A stretch of DNA of 64,000 nucleotides from Longimicrobium terrae (GCF_014202995.1 NZ_JACHIA010000006.1:62001-126000), one strand, 5' to 3'. Shown: positions 41,881 to 54,729, counted from the first letter of the stretch. Numbers and translations are program-made. Notes: generated by a model from the letters alone, not told the origin.

Positions 41881-42441
41881 TCAGATGTGGTCCGCGAGGG
41901 GCGTATCGAACGTGCCGCCGGTGACGGAAAAGGCCGGCTCGCCCTCCACCCCCGGCGACGAGCAGTTCCCCGTGCCGCTGAAGGTGCCGCGCATCCGGGT
42001 TTCACTGAACGTCAGAACGGAGATGGTGCCCTGGGTGATCTCGCAGACGTACGCGCGCTCCACGCCGCCCACCGCCTTTTCCATCCTGAACGACACGTAG
42101 GCGCACGACTCGTCGCAGTCCGGAACGATGGAGCTGGTGGTTGCGGTGCCGCCGGGAATGCTGAGCACGATCTGGTCGTGAATCGTGCCCTGCTCGCGCT
42201 GTGCGTAGACCACGGCGTCCATGTCGTCCGTCGTGGAAGCCGCCCACGTGCCGGACGGGCCGGCGGCGGGCTTTGCGCCCTCCACGGTGAAGCGGGCGCC
42301 GCTCTGCACACCGGCGACGGAATAGGTGAAGGCGACGCGCCCCACTTCGTCCTCCACGGGCGGCAGGTTGGTGCCGCCGTCGCAGGCGCCGAGGGCAGCG
42401 GCGGCAAGAATCAGGAGCGGCTTCAGGATATGCGTGCGCAT
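41881..42441 (-). CDS. Small lipoprotein of unknown function (paralogue B)
   Basis: A 186-residue predicted lipoprotein with signal MRTHILKPLLILAAAALGAC. The mature domain is beta-rich with paired cysteines (PDCDESC, YVCEI, GNCSSP). Its conserved GTFSGTGNC motif near the C-terminus is shared with paralogue A at 41107. The two copies are separated by 219 bases, so separate promoters are possible. No family was recognised. The start is well supported by the signal peptide. Confidence 0.75.
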   Translation of the reverse strand: MRTHILKPLLILAAAALGACDGGTNLPPVEDEVGRVAFTYSVAGVQSGARFTVEGAKPAAGPSGTWAASTTDDMDAVVYAQREQGTIHDQIVLSIPGGTATTSSIVPDCDESCAYVSFRMEKAVGGVERAYVCEITQGTISVLTFSETRMRGTFSGTGNCSSPGVEGEPAFSVTGGTFDTPLADHI

Positions 42442-42786
42442 CGGGATCTCCGGAGATGATCGGTTGGCTGCGCCCGTCGTTCGGGCGACTGGAACGTCGC
42501 GTTCGCAGCGGCTACGCACATCCGTCAATCGACCCTGTTCGCGACTCCCGTGATCGTGCTGAGAAGATCCACCGATTCCGCTGACCGATAGTAAGTATCC
42601 GTTCAGTAATTCAGTGGATGGTTATCTGTTCGATGGGCCGCAGTGAAGAAGCCTATCTCATGAGACCTTCACGCGACTGGCGGCTTTGGGACGGCTTGCC
42701 GGATGCGCGTGCGCGCCGGTATCATTCCCCCCGACGCGCGCCCGTGGCGGCGCGTGCCTCCAACCTGTTCGCAATCCCCGAGTTCC
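42442..42786. other. Divergent intergenic region
   Basis: A gap of 345 bases between divergent genes. It contains an unusually AT-rich stretch (about 42580-42640, GATAGTAAGTATCCGTTCAG and onward), likely to hold promoters for both sides. I could not assign specific boxes. Confidence 0.5.
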
Positions 42787-44910
42787 ATGGCCCAGAGACG
42801 TACGCGGCCGGCGGCACCCCCGCCGGGACCGCAGGCGCGTCGTGCGGCATCCCCGCCCCCGCGCACGTCCTTGCCGCGCCCGCCGCTCACGCCCGGGCGG
42901 CGCAGGCTGTTTACCGCGATCACGCTCGCGTTTCCGCTGCTTCTGCTCGTTCTGCTGGAGGCGGGGCTGCGGCTGGGCGGCTACGGCGGCAGCTATCCCG
43001 TGTTCGTCCCCGCGGCGAACGAGCCGGGGTGGATGTACCCCAATCCCGACATGGCGCGGCGGTATTTTCGCGACGGCACGCTGGCGCCGCTGCCGCAGAT
43101 GGACTTCTACCGCGCCGAGCGCACGCCACGAACGTTCCGCGTCGTGTTCCAGGGCGAGTCGTCCGCGGCGGGCTTTCCGTACCGGCACGGCGGCGCGCCT
43201 TCGCGCATGCTGCAGCAGCGGCTTCAGCAGACCTTTCCCGACCGTGACGTGGAAGTGGTGAACACCGCGCTCACCGCCGTCAATTCCTACACGCTGCTGG
43301 ACCAGGCGGGGGAGATCATCGCGCAGAAACCGGACGCGGTGATGATCTATACCGGACACAACGAGTACTACGGCGTCTACGGCGTGGGAAGCGCGCAGAT
43401 GCCCGGACGGTGGCGGTGGCTGGTGCGCGGCTACCTGCGGCTGAGCCGCCTGCGGACTGTGCAGTTGATCCGCAACGCGCTCGTCCGTGTCGCCTCCGGT
43501 GCGCCGCAGGGTACGGAAGGCCCGCGCACCACCATGGAGATGATGGCCGGCGGCCAGCGCATTCCGCTGGATTCGCCGCGCTACCGGGAGGGGCTGGAGC
43601 AGTTCCGCGCCAACCTGGGGGAGCTTCTCGGTCGATACCGCGATGCCGGCGTTCCCGTGCTGATCGGCACGGTGGCCAGCAACGAGCGCGACCAGGCGCC
43701 GTTCATCAGCGGGCTGATGGCGCGAACCGACAGCTTCGCGTGGCATCGCGCCTACCGAGACGGGCTCGCCGCCTTTGAGCGGAACGACGACGCGGCCGCT
43801 GAGCGGGAGCTGCAGACCGCGCTGCGGATGGACAGCACCTCCGCGAATGCGTGGTACGCGCTGGGCCGCCTGTACGACCGCCGGGGCGACGCCGCGCGGG
43901 CGCGCACGCACTACCGCCATGCGCGCGAGCGCGACCAGCTTCGATTCCGCGCGCCGGACGCCATCAACCGCATCATCCGCGAACAGGCGGCCAGGTACGG
44001 CGCCACGGTGGTGGAAACGGAGCGCGCGCTGCAATCCGCGTCGCCCGGCGGCGTGATCGGCCGGTCGATGATGCTGGAGCACCTGCACCCCAACCTGGAC
44101 GGCTACTTCGTCATCGCGGACGCGTTCTACAACGCGTTGCGGCAGAAGCGGATGCCCGCCGCGTGGAGCGGCGCCGTTCCCGCGGCGCAGGCGCGCGCGC
44201 AGGTGCCGGTGACGGACGCGGATTCGGTCGCCGGGTTGTTCCGCGCGGACCGCCTCCTTTCCGGCTGGCCCTTTCGCCCGCGCGGCGTGGTGGTGACGCC
44301 GGTGGTGGATACGCTGCACGCTCGCACCCCGGCGGAAGCCGTGGCGCAGGAGATGGTGCGCGGCGAGCTCCCCTGGCCGGAGGCGATGGTCCGCCTGATG
44401 GCGGAGTGCGAACGTACCGGGCGGTATAGTGAAGGGCTGCGCGTGGCCCGGGCGATGGTGGAGGAGTACCGCGCCGCGCCCGAGGCGTACAGCCGCGCCG
44501 GGCAGATGGCCATGCTGCTGGGCCGTGAGGACGAGGCCGCTGCGTGGGCGAACGCGTCCGCCGCGCGCGGTCAGACGGGGGAGAACGAGCAGCTTCTCGG
44601 GCTGCTGCGCCTGCGCGCGGGTGACCGCGAAGGCGCGCTCCGCCACCTGCGTGAAGCCGTGCGGCTGGCTCCCGGCGACCGGCGCGTCGGGGTCTCGCTG
44701 ATGGCGGCAGAGGAACTGCCGCGGACGGAAGCCGCGCGCGTCGCCACGCCCCGCGACCCGCGCGTGCTGTTCGACCTCGCCGCCATGTACGCCGCCACGC
44801 GCCAGGTGGACCGCGCGCGCGAGGCGCTGGCGCGGCTGGCGGAGGTGCAGCCGGACCACCCCGCCGCGCGCGAACTGGCCAGCACGCTTCCGCCGCCGCC
44901 CGCGCCGTGA
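42787..44910 (+). CDS. Membrane-anchored SGNH/GDSL hydrolase with TPR region
   Basis: A 707-residue protein. A basic, Pro-rich N-terminus is followed by one TM helix (LFTAITLAFPLLLLVLLEAGLRLGGYG, about 43-68). The SGNH hydrolase core has block I FQGESSAAGFPY (Ser nucleophile), block III YTGHNEYYGVYG (Gly, Asn) and block V HLHPNLDGYFVIADAFY (His). Between and after these lie TPR-like repeats (RNDDAAAERELQTALRMDSTSANAWYALGRLYDRRGDAARARTHYR) and a C-terminal run of TPRs. Relatives act as acyl or acetyl esterases on glycans. It is coupled (GTGA overlap) to an SxtJ-like gene and belongs to a four-gene cassette ending in a carbamoyltransferase. ATG 42787 is preferred to 42703. Confidence 0.86.
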   Translation: MAQRRTRPAAPPPGPQARRAASPPPRTSLPRPPLTPGRRRLFTAITLAFPLLLLVLLEAGLRLGGYGGSYPVFVPAANEPGWMYPNPDMARRYFRDGTLAPLPQMDFYRAERTPRTFRVVFQGESSAAGFPYRHGGAPSRMLQQRLQQTFPDRDVEVVNTALTAVNSYTLLDQAGEIIAQKPDAVMIYTGHNEYYGVYGVGSAQMPGRWRWLVRGYLRLSRLRTVQLIRNALVRVASGAPQGTEGPRTTMEMMAGGQRIPLDSPRYREGLEQFRANLGELLGRYRDAGVPVLIGTVASNERDQAPFISGLMARTDSFAWHRAYRDGLAAFERNDDAAAERELQTALRMDSTSANAWYALGRLYDRRGDAARARTHYRHARERDQLRFRAPDAINRIIREQAARYGATVVETERALQSASPGGVIGRSMMLEHLHPNLDGYFVIADAFYNALRQKRMPAAWSGAVPAAQARAQVPVTDADSVAGLFRADRLLSGWPFRPRGVVVTPVVDTLHARTPAEAVAQEMVRGELPWPEAMVRLMAECERTGRYSEGLRVARAMVEEYRAAPEAYSRAGQMAMLLGREDEAAAWANASAARGQTGENEQLLGLLRLRAGDREGALRHLREAVRLAPGDRRVGVSLMAAEELPRTEAARVATPRDPRVLFDLAAMYAATRQVDRAREALARLAEVQPDHPAARELASTLPPPPAP

Positions 44911-45335
44911 CGCGCGACGGCGAGCACCACGAAAGTTTCCGCCGCGCGGAGCACCCCGGCGGCTCGGACCGCGCCTTCGGGCTGGTGATGGCGGCCGCGT
45001 GTGGCGTCTTCGGGTTGGCGCCGCTGCGTCACGGGGACGGCGCGCGCGTGCCGCTGCTGATTGCCGCGGCGGTGCTCGCCGGGATTGCGCTGGCCGCGCC
45101 CCGGACGCTGCGGCCGCTGAACCGCGCGTGGACGCGGTTCGGGATGATCCTGCAGCGGGTGACCACGCCGCTACTGCTGGGGATCGTCTTTTTCGCCGTC
45201 ATCACCCCCATGGCGCTGGTGATGCGGATGCGCGGCCGTGACCCGCTGCGCCGCCGCGCCGACCCCGCCGCGCGGACGTACTGGATCGACCGGCCCCCGC
45301 CCGCCCCCGCGGAATCCCTCCGCCGCCAGTTCTAA
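44907..45335 (+). CDS. SxtJ-family membrane protein
   Basis: A 142-residue membrane protein with three predicted TM helices (about 24-40, 47-63, 84-106). The HPGGSDRAFGLVMAAACGVFGLAP and PLNRAWTRFGMILQRVTTPLLLGIVFFAVITPMALVMR blocks match the SxtJ family, first named in the saxitoxin cluster and widespread beside carbamoyltransferases. The biochemical role is unknown. It starts at GTG 44907, overlapping the SGNH stop by four bases. The 50-aa DUF5989-like gene follows after 14 bases. Confidence 0.82.
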   Translation: MTRDGEHHESFRRAEHPGGSDRAFGLVMAAACGVFGLAPLRHGDGARVPLLIAAAVLAGIALAAPRTLRPLNRAWTRFGMILQRVTTPLLLGIVFFAVITPMALVMRMRGRDPLRRRADPAARTYWIDRPPPAPAESLRRQF

Positions 45336-45349
45336 TCCACCGGACCGAC

Positions 45350-45502
45350 GTGATCGACTTTCTTGCCGAGTTGTGGGCGTTCATGGTCGCCCGCAAGAAG
45401 CTGTGGCTGCTGCCGCTGCTCGTGATCCTGCTGCTGCTGGGCGGGCTGATCGTGTTTGCGCAGGGCTCCGCGCTGGCGCCGTTCATCTACTCCATCTTTT
45501 AG
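45350..45502 (+). CDS. 50-residue DUF5989/SxtK-like single-span membrane protein
   Basis: A very short gene encoding 50 residues: an N-terminal amphipathic part (MIDFLAELWAFMVARKKLWL), one long hydrophobic helix (LLPLLVILLLLGGLIVFAQG) and APFIYSIF at the end. This is the typical size and layout of DUF5989 proteins that sit between SxtJ and the carbamoyltransferase in many genomes. GTG 45350 gives exactly the family length. The stop is eight bases before the carbamoyltransferase start. Function unknown; a small membrane adaptor is likely. Confidence 0.85.
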   Translation: MIDFLAELWAFMVARKKLWLLPLLVILLLLGGLIVFAQGSALAPFIYSIF

Positions 45503-45510
45503 CGCCAGCC

Positions 45511-47346
45511 GTGCGCGTTCTGGGCATCTCCGCCTTCTACCACGACAGCGCCGCCGCGCTGGTCGTAGACGGGCGCGTAGTGGCCGCTGCGCAGGAGGAG
45601 CGCTTTACCCGCATCCGCCACGACGCGGCATTCCCGGCGCACGCGGCGCGGGCGTGCCTGGCCGCGGGCGGCATTCGCGCGGGCGACCTGGACCACGTCG
45701 TCTTTTACGAGAAGCCGTTCGTGAAGTTCGAGCGGCTGCTGGAGACGTACTTGGCGTTCGCGCCGCGCGGATTCCGCTCGTTCGCCGCGGCCATGCCGGT
45801 CTGGCTGCGCGAGAAGCTGTTTCAGAAAACGCTGCTGATCCGCGAGTTGGCCGCGCTGGACGCGTCGGTGGACTGGGCCGCGCGCCTGCTCTTTACCGAG
45901 CACCACGTGGCGCACGCGGCGAGTGCCTTCTACCCGTCCCCGTTCAGCGAGGCCGCCGTGCTCACGCTGGACGGCGTGGGCGAATGGGCGACGGCCACGG
46001 CGGGAACCGGGCGTGGCGCCGACCTGAACCTGACACGGGAGATCCACTTTCCCCACTCGCTCGGCCTGCTGTACAGCGCCTTTACCGCCTACACCGGCTT
46101 TCGCGTCAACTCCGGCGAGTACAAGGTGATGGGGCTGGCTCCGTATGGGGAACCGCGCTTTTCCGGCCTGATCCGCGACCACCTGATCGACATCCGCGAG
46201 GACGGCAGCTTTCGGCTGAACCTGGAGTTCTTCGACTACTGCACCGGCCTGCGGATGACCAGCGGGCGCTTTCACGACCTGTTCGGAGGCCCGCCGCGCA
46301 CGCCTGACCAGCCGCTGACGCAGCGCGAGATGGACCTGGCCGCGTCCGTTCAGGCGGTGACGGAAGAGGTGGTACTGCGGATGACGCGCGCCCTCCACGC
46401 GGAAACGGGGATGCGCGACCTGTGCATGGCGGGCGGCGTGGCGCTCAACTGTGTCGCCAACGGGCTGGTGCTGCGCGACGGCCGCTTTCGGCGCGTGTGG
46501 ATTCAGCCTGCCTCCGGTGACGCGGGAGGCGCGCTGGGCGCCGCACTTGCCGCCAGCCACGGCCTCGGCGTCCCCCGCCCGGCTCCGTCGCACGGGGACG
46601 GGATGTCGGGTGCGTACCTGGGCCCGGAGTACACGGATGACGACATCGCCGCGCGGTTGACCGCCGCGGGCGCGCGCTTCGAGCGGCTGGACGAGGAGGC
46701 GCTGCTGACGGCCGTCGCCGACGACCTGGCCGGGGGACGCGCGGTGGGATGGTTCAGCGGGCGCATGGAGTTCGGCCCGCGGTCGCTGGGGGCGCGCTCC
46801 ATCCTGGGCGACGCGCGCTCGCCGTCCATGCAGTCCGTGCTGAACCTGAAGGTGAAGCACCGCGAGTCATTCCGCCCGTTTGCGCCGGCGGTGCTGCGCG
46901 AACGTGTCGCCGAATGGTTCGATCTGGATCAGGACAGCCCGTACATGCTGCTCGTCGCCCCCGTCCGCGCCGATCGCCGGCGGGAGATGACGGTGGCGGA
47001 AAACGCGCTGTTCGGCATCGAACGGCTGAACGTGCCGCGCTCGTCCATCCCCGCGGTGACGCACGTGGACTACTCGGCGCGCGTGCAGACGGTGCACGCG
47101 GACACCAATCCCCGCTTTCACGCCCTGCTGCGCGCGTTCGAGGCGCGAACCGGGTGCCCCGTGCTGGTGAACACCAGCTTCAACGTGCGCGGGGAGCCTA
47201 TCGTCTGCACGCCGGAAGACGCGTTCCGCTGCTTCATGGGCACTGACATCGACACGCTCGCCATCGGCGGCTTTCTGCTGCGCAAGGAGGACCAGTCCGG
47301 TTCCCTTCGCGCCACCGACCACCATCTCGCCTTTGCGCCGGACTGA
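45511..47346 (+). CDS. Carbamoyltransferase (NodU/CmcH/SxtI type)
   Basis: A 611-residue O-carbamoyltransferase that uses carbamoyl phosphate and ATP to carbamoylate a hydroxyl group. The N-terminal Kae1-like domain has LGISAFYHDSAAAL, EERFTRIRHD, FTEHHVAHAASAFYPSPF (metal-binding HHVAHA) and GEYKVMGLAPYGEP. The C-terminal domain includes MEFGPRSLGARSILGDAR and VLVNTSFNVRGEPIVCTPEDAFRCF. All core motifs are present. It starts at GTG 45511. As the last gene of an SGNH/SxtJ/DUF5989 cassette, its acceptor may be a cell-surface or secreted glycan rather than a small molecule; this is inferred. Confidence 0.94.
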   Translation: MRVLGISAFYHDSAAALVVDGRVVAAAQEERFTRIRHDAAFPAHAARACLAAGGIRAGDLDHVVFYEKPFVKFERLLETYLAFAPRGFRSFAAAMPVWLREKLFQKTLLIRELAALDASVDWAARLLFTEHHVAHAASAFYPSPFSEAAVLTLDGVGEWATATAGTGRGADLNLTREIHFPHSLGLLYSAFTAYTGFRVNSGEYKVMGLAPYGEPRFSGLIRDHLIDIREDGSFRLNLEFFDYCTGLRMTSGRFHDLFGGPPRTPDQPLTQREMDLAASVQAVTEEVVLRMTRALHAETGMRDLCMAGGVALNCVANGLVLRDGRFRRVWIQPASGDAGGALGAALAASHGLGVPRPAPSHGDGMSGAYLGPEYTDDDIAARLTAAGARFERLDEEALLTAVADDLAGGRAVGWFSGRMEFGPRSLGARSILGDARSPSMQSVLNLKVKHRESFRPFAPAVLRERVAEWFDLDQDSPYMLLVAPVRADRRREMTVAENALFGIERLNVPRSSIPAVTHVDYSARVQTVHADTNPRFHALLRAFEARTGCPVLVNTSFNVRGEPIVCTPEDAFRCFMGTDIDTLAIGGFLLRKEDQSGSLRATDHHLAFAPD

Positions 47347-47481
47347 AGCCCGCGCGCCATCAGCAACCGGAAAGGGAAGCCGGAGCAACCGCGATCCGCC
47401 ACGGAGCAGAAAAGCGGAAACCCGCCGGCAGGCCCTCTCGTAGCTGCCACGAGCCCAATCTTCACAGAACAGGGAGCGCGG

Positions 47482-48000
47482 ATGGACACGTTTCTGTTTC
47501 CGGCGGATGTCGGCCTGGTGGTGGTCTCGATCATGGGCGCGGTCGTGGCGTTTGCGCTCGCGGCCATCCCCCGCGGACGCTGGATGACCTCGCGCGAGGC
47601 GAAAAAGAGCCGGCTGCAGAGGCTCCGCTTTGTCGGGATTGGAGTGGGTCTGGTGCTGCTCGTGGTTCTGCTCCCGCCGGGTGGATTCACCACGCTGACG
47701 GTTCAGGGCGACGCACTGGTACTGGAGTACGACCGCTCGAACCGCCGCGACACGGTCCCGATGGCGGAGATCCAGCAGCTTGAGTGGCACCGGCAGACGG
47801 GCAGGAATCGGAAGAGCGGAACCGTTCTGCGCATTCACACCCGGTTCGGCAACACGTACGCCAGCACGCCGGTTCCGCACGTGGAGGCGGCGGCGATGGA
47901 GCCCCGCCTTGCCGCGCGCGTCACCATCACGCCCCAGCCAGCACCGTCGCCCCCTTCCGTTTTCTTCCACCCCGGGGACGATACCCTCGCCCGTTGGTAG
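47482..48000 (+). CDS. Membrane protein with PH-like soluble domain, unknown function
   Basis: A 172-residue protein with two N-terminal TM helices (about 8-30 and 50-66) separated by a basic loop (EAKKSRLQRLR). A beta-rich soluble domain follows (FTTLTVQGDALVLEYDRSNRRDTVPMAEIQQLEWHRQ...), reminiscent of bacterial PH-like domains on TM anchors. A Pro-rich tail ends it. A ribosome site (AGGGAG) precedes ATG 47482. Family not established. Confidence 0.65.
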   Translation: MDTFLFPADVGLVVVSIMGAVVAFALAAIPRGRWMTSREAKKSRLQRLRFVGIGVGLVLLVVLLPPGGFTTLTVQGDALVLEYDRSNRRDTVPMAEIQQLEWHRQTGRNRKSGTVLRIHTRFGNTYASTPVPHVEAAAMEPRLAARVTITPQPAPSPPSVFFHPGDDTLARW

Positions 48001-48018
48001 CGGACCGCCGCCTCAACC

Positions 48019-48055
48019 GTGGCGGGAAGGGTGGCGCGGGCCCTTTCCCCGCCAC
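48019..48055. terminator. Bidirectional hairpin between convergent genes
   Basis: GTGGCGGGAAGGG (48019-48031) pairs with CCCTTTCCCCGCCAC (48041-48055) with a small bulge, between the stops at 48000 and 48058. Confidence 0.65.
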
Positions 48056-48057
48056 TC

Positions 48058-48399
48058 TCAATCCGCCAGCCGCCGGTAGTTCCCCATGTCGGCGCGGATG
48101 CCGAGCCACGCCATCAGTTCCTGCGGATTGAAGCCGTCCGCCCGGTGCATGGCCATCACCGCGGCTCGCGCGCCGTCGATGAACTCCGGGCCCTCCCACT
48201 CCACCATCGTCACCAGGTTGAACTCGCCGGGGCCGCCGGTCTGCTCCAGCAGAAAGTCCTGCACGAATCCCGGCTGTGTCCGGAGAAGTGCGTGCGTCAT
48301 CCGCACTTTTTCCAGGAACTCGTCCCAGGCCAGGGCGGGAACGACGAACTTGTCCGTCCGGTACACGCGCCCCGCCTGCTCCACCACCTCGCTCATCAT
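48058..48399 (-). CDS. ABM-fold monooxygenase-like protein, likely SoxR target
   Basis: A 113-residue protein of the antibiotic-biosynthesis-monooxygenase (dimeric ferredoxin-like barrel) type. VYRTDKFVVPALAWDEFLEKVRMTHALLRTQPGFVQDFLLEQ and FNLVTMVEWEGPEFIDGARAAVMA give the beta-alpha-beta-beta pattern with the H-x-L-L-R-x-Q-P-G-F core. Family members oxidise quinone-like aromatics or act as small stress enzymes without cofactor. The start is ATG 48399 (a second ATG is adjacent at 48396), with GGGAGA upstream. It is divergent from soxR across a SoxR-box-like dyad, so redox-active compounds probably induce it. Confidence 0.8.
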   Translation of the reverse strand: MMSEVVEQAGRVYRTDKFVVPALAWDEFLEKVRMTHALLRTQPGFVQDFLLEQTGGPGEFNLVTMVEWEGPEFIDGARAAVMAMHRADGFNPQELMAWLGIRADMGNYRRLAD

Positions 48400-48460
48400 C
48401 GTCTCCCCGTCACGGATGCAGGATGCCCGCGCTCTTGCGGCGGGTGACCGCAACGGTAAA

Positions 48461-48480
48461 CCTTCAACCACACTTGAAGG
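48461..48480. promoter_or_regulatory. Candidate SoxR operator/promoter
   Basis: The 20-base dyad CCTTCAACCACACTTGAAGG (7-bp arms, 6-base centre) resembles the E. coli SoxR box. On the minus strand it lies between TTGCCT and TACCGT with a 19-base spacer, the over-long spacing typical of MerR-family activated promoters. It would drive the monooxygenase gene at 48058-48399. Confidence 0.75.
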
Positions 48481-48507
48481 CAACACTGGCGTGCATCCCT
48501 GGAATCC

Positions 48508-49011
48508 GTGAACGGCGATTTTCCCGGCGGGCCGCCCTCGGCGCGGCTGCTCTCGATCGGAGAGTTGGCGAAACGTAGCGGCGTGGCGGCTTCTGCGTTG
48601 CGGTTTTACGAGGAGCGCGGGCTGATTCACGCGGTGCGCAATGCGTCCGGGTACCGCGAGTATCCGCGCGCGACCATCCGGCGCGTGGCCTTCATCGTGT
48701 TCGCGCAGCGGATCGGGCTGACGCTGGAGGAAGTGGCGGCGGAACTGGCGGCGCTCCCCGCGGACCGGGCTCCCTCACGGGCGGACTGGGCCACGCTTTC
48801 CGCGGGATGGACAGCGCGCATCGACGCCCGCATCGCCGAATTGCAGCGGCTGCGCGAAGGGCTCACGGAGTGCATTGGATGCGGATGCCTGTCGTTGGAC
48901 CGCTGCCGCCTCGCGAACCCCGGCGACCGCGCGGCGACCCGCGGTGCCGGCCCGCGCTACTGGGCCGGCGACCCGCGTCCGCTTTCGGCGGATGCTGATC
49001 CGAACGGGTAA
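48508..49011 (+). CDS. soxR: Redox-sensitive transcriptional activator SoxR
   Basis: A MerR-family regulator with a [2Fe-2S] cluster, 167 residues. The N-terminal winged helix starts at LLSIGELAKRSGVAASALRFYEERGLI (14-40); the dimerisation helix follows (about 80-118). The cluster-binding motif CIGCGCLSLDRC gives Cys122, Cys125, Cys127 and Cys133, followed by LANPGD, the exact SoxR signature. It starts at GTG 48508. It is divergent from an ABM-fold gene, with a SoxR-box-like dyad 28 bases upstream. The final 25 residues are poorly conserved. Confidence 0.95.
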   Translation: MNGDFPGGPPSARLLSIGELAKRSGVAASALRFYEERGLIHAVRNASGYREYPRATIRRVAFIVFAQRIGLTLEEVAAELAALPADRAPSRADWATLSAGWTARIDARIAELQRLREGLTECIGCGCLSLDRCRLANPGDRAATRGAGPRYWAGDPRPLSADADPNG

Positions 49012-49195
49012 GTGATGGCTGTTCGTGAACGGGCATTCATGAACGTGGCCATGCAGTCTCCCGCCGCATCGTCCCATTCGTTTGCTGCCTGCCTGGAGAT
49101 GTCATTGTCAGCTTGACAGCCCGGTAGATGGACGGGCTCATGGCAGAAAACGACGGCCGGGGTGGTCATCCGCCGTCCTCGTCGTTACCTTGTGA

Positions 49196-51204
<2,009 letters not shown>

Positions 51205-51226
51205 TGGCTGCGGTCCGCTTATGAAC

Positions 51227-51262
51227 ATCGCGGGGGAGCACCGGCCGGTGCTCCCCCGCGAT
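51227..51262. terminator. thiC terminator, perfect palindrome (family T, copy 1)
   Basis: An 18+18 base perfect palindrome around GGGGGAGCACCGGCCGGTGC, 23 bases after thiC, followed by TTTCTC. Related hairpins lie at 52587, 54708, 55144, 55955 and 61026. Confidence 0.88.
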
Positions 51263-51483
51263 TTCTCATCCTGCCCCGTTCCCTCGTCAGGTCCGATGCA
51301 CCGCCAGCCGTCGCCGGTGCGGATCAAGAGCTTGTTGATTCTGGAGCCCCGCCACCAATCCACGTGCGTTCCCTTTCGTCGCCCAAGCCCTGCTGCGTTT
51401 ACGTCTGCCGGATTTGTGACGTGCCGCTGAGCGAGTTGCGTGCGCAGTTCCAGACGGAGCACGGGGCGGGGCGGCGGAGAAGG

Positions 51484-51897
51484 TTAGGGCTCAACCTGAA
51501 TGGAGAACTGCCGCCCGTCTGCATCCTCGACGAACGCGCTGCCATCGTCGTCAATTTCTCCGTCGGAGAAGTCGTCCTCCCATCCTCCATCGGGAAAGTC
51601 GATCTGGACCACCGCTCCGTCTTCGACCTCCACGTCGAGATCGTAAGACGCGGAGTACCCGGTTTCCGGATTGAAGTACTGGACTGCGGCCAAGTGCGTC
51701 CCATCGGAATACGCGGGTTCTTCATCGCGCTCGTACTCCTCCCCTCCGCTGCGTTCCTCGTCGGCGTCGCCTTCCAGGTCACCGTAACCAGCTTCGGAGA
51801 TGTACCCGTCTTCCTCGTAGACACCTCCACGGGAGCCGCCGCAAGCCGAAGTGAAGAGGGTTGCGACGCAGAGCAATGCCGTCAGTAGCCGTTTCAT
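51484..51897 (-). CDS. Small acidic lipoprotein, unknown function
   Basis: A 137-residue predicted lipoprotein: MKRLLTALLCVATLFTSAC ends in a lipobox (Cys19). It is followed by a very acidic linker (EEDGYISEAGYGDLEGDADEERSGGEEYERDEE) and a short beta-rich domain (AAVQYFNPETGYSASYDLDVEVEDGAVVQIDFPDGGW). No family was recognised. It lies between thiC and the first thiC fragment, on the opposite strand, with lower GC than its surroundings. Confidence 0.7.
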   Translation of the reverse strand: MKRLLTALLCVATLFTSACGGSRGGVYEEDGYISEAGYGDLEGDADEERSGGEEYERDEEPAYSDGTHLAAVQYFNPETGYSASYDLDVEVEDGAVVQIDFPDGGWEDDFSDGEIDDDGSAFVEDADGRQFSIQVEP

Positions 51898-52184
51898 GCT
51901 ACGGGCGTGTGGGCACCGTTCCGGATCGTTCGTGCTAGCCCAACGCTCCTGCATTCGCGCCACTGAACCTCCGAGATCAAAGCGTCCATTCGCATACACG
52001 ACGAATGATTAGAATCTACGAGGACATCGCGGTTGTTGCCTCCGCCCTCCACTGGCTCAATCCTACAATGCCCAATCGGAATCTCCAATCGTTTCATAAA
52101 GTAGTACAGGGTGCGAGGTGGTGCTCGTATCGCACTCGCTGCTGGGACAGCGTGGTAGTCCCTAGGCTCCCTGCCCGGCAAACC

Positions 52185-52565
<381 letters not shown>

Positions 52566-52586
52566 TCATCAGTTCCGGCGATTCGC

Positions 52587-52620
52587 AACGGGGGGAGCAC
52601 CGGACGGTGCTCCCCCCGTT
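52587..52620. terminator. Family T hairpin, copy 2
   Basis: The stem AACGGGGGGAGCACCG / CGGTGCTCCCCCCGTT with a 2-base loop, 21 bases after thiC remnant 1. The same spacing and core as the functional thiC terminator. Confidence 0.85.
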
Positions 52621-52662
52621 GCGCACGGTGGTCCTCCGTTCGGGGCGCGGATCTCTGCTGTT

Positions 52663-54679
<2,017 letters not shown>

Positions 54680-54707
54680 AAGCGGCCCGGCAGGGGACAA
54701 CAAAGCA

Positions 54708-54729
54708 GGGAGCACCTTCCAGTGCTCCC
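54708..54729. terminator. Family T hairpin, copy 3 (shortened)
   Basis: GGGAGCAC / GTGCTCCC, the core of the thiC terminator, 28 bases after thiC remnant 2. Arms are shorter than in the other copies. Confidence 0.7.

Noticed and set aside
42658-44859. 733-codon minus-strand frame
   Set aside because: Shadow of the SGNH hydrolase gene, with His/Arg/Gln-rich composition.
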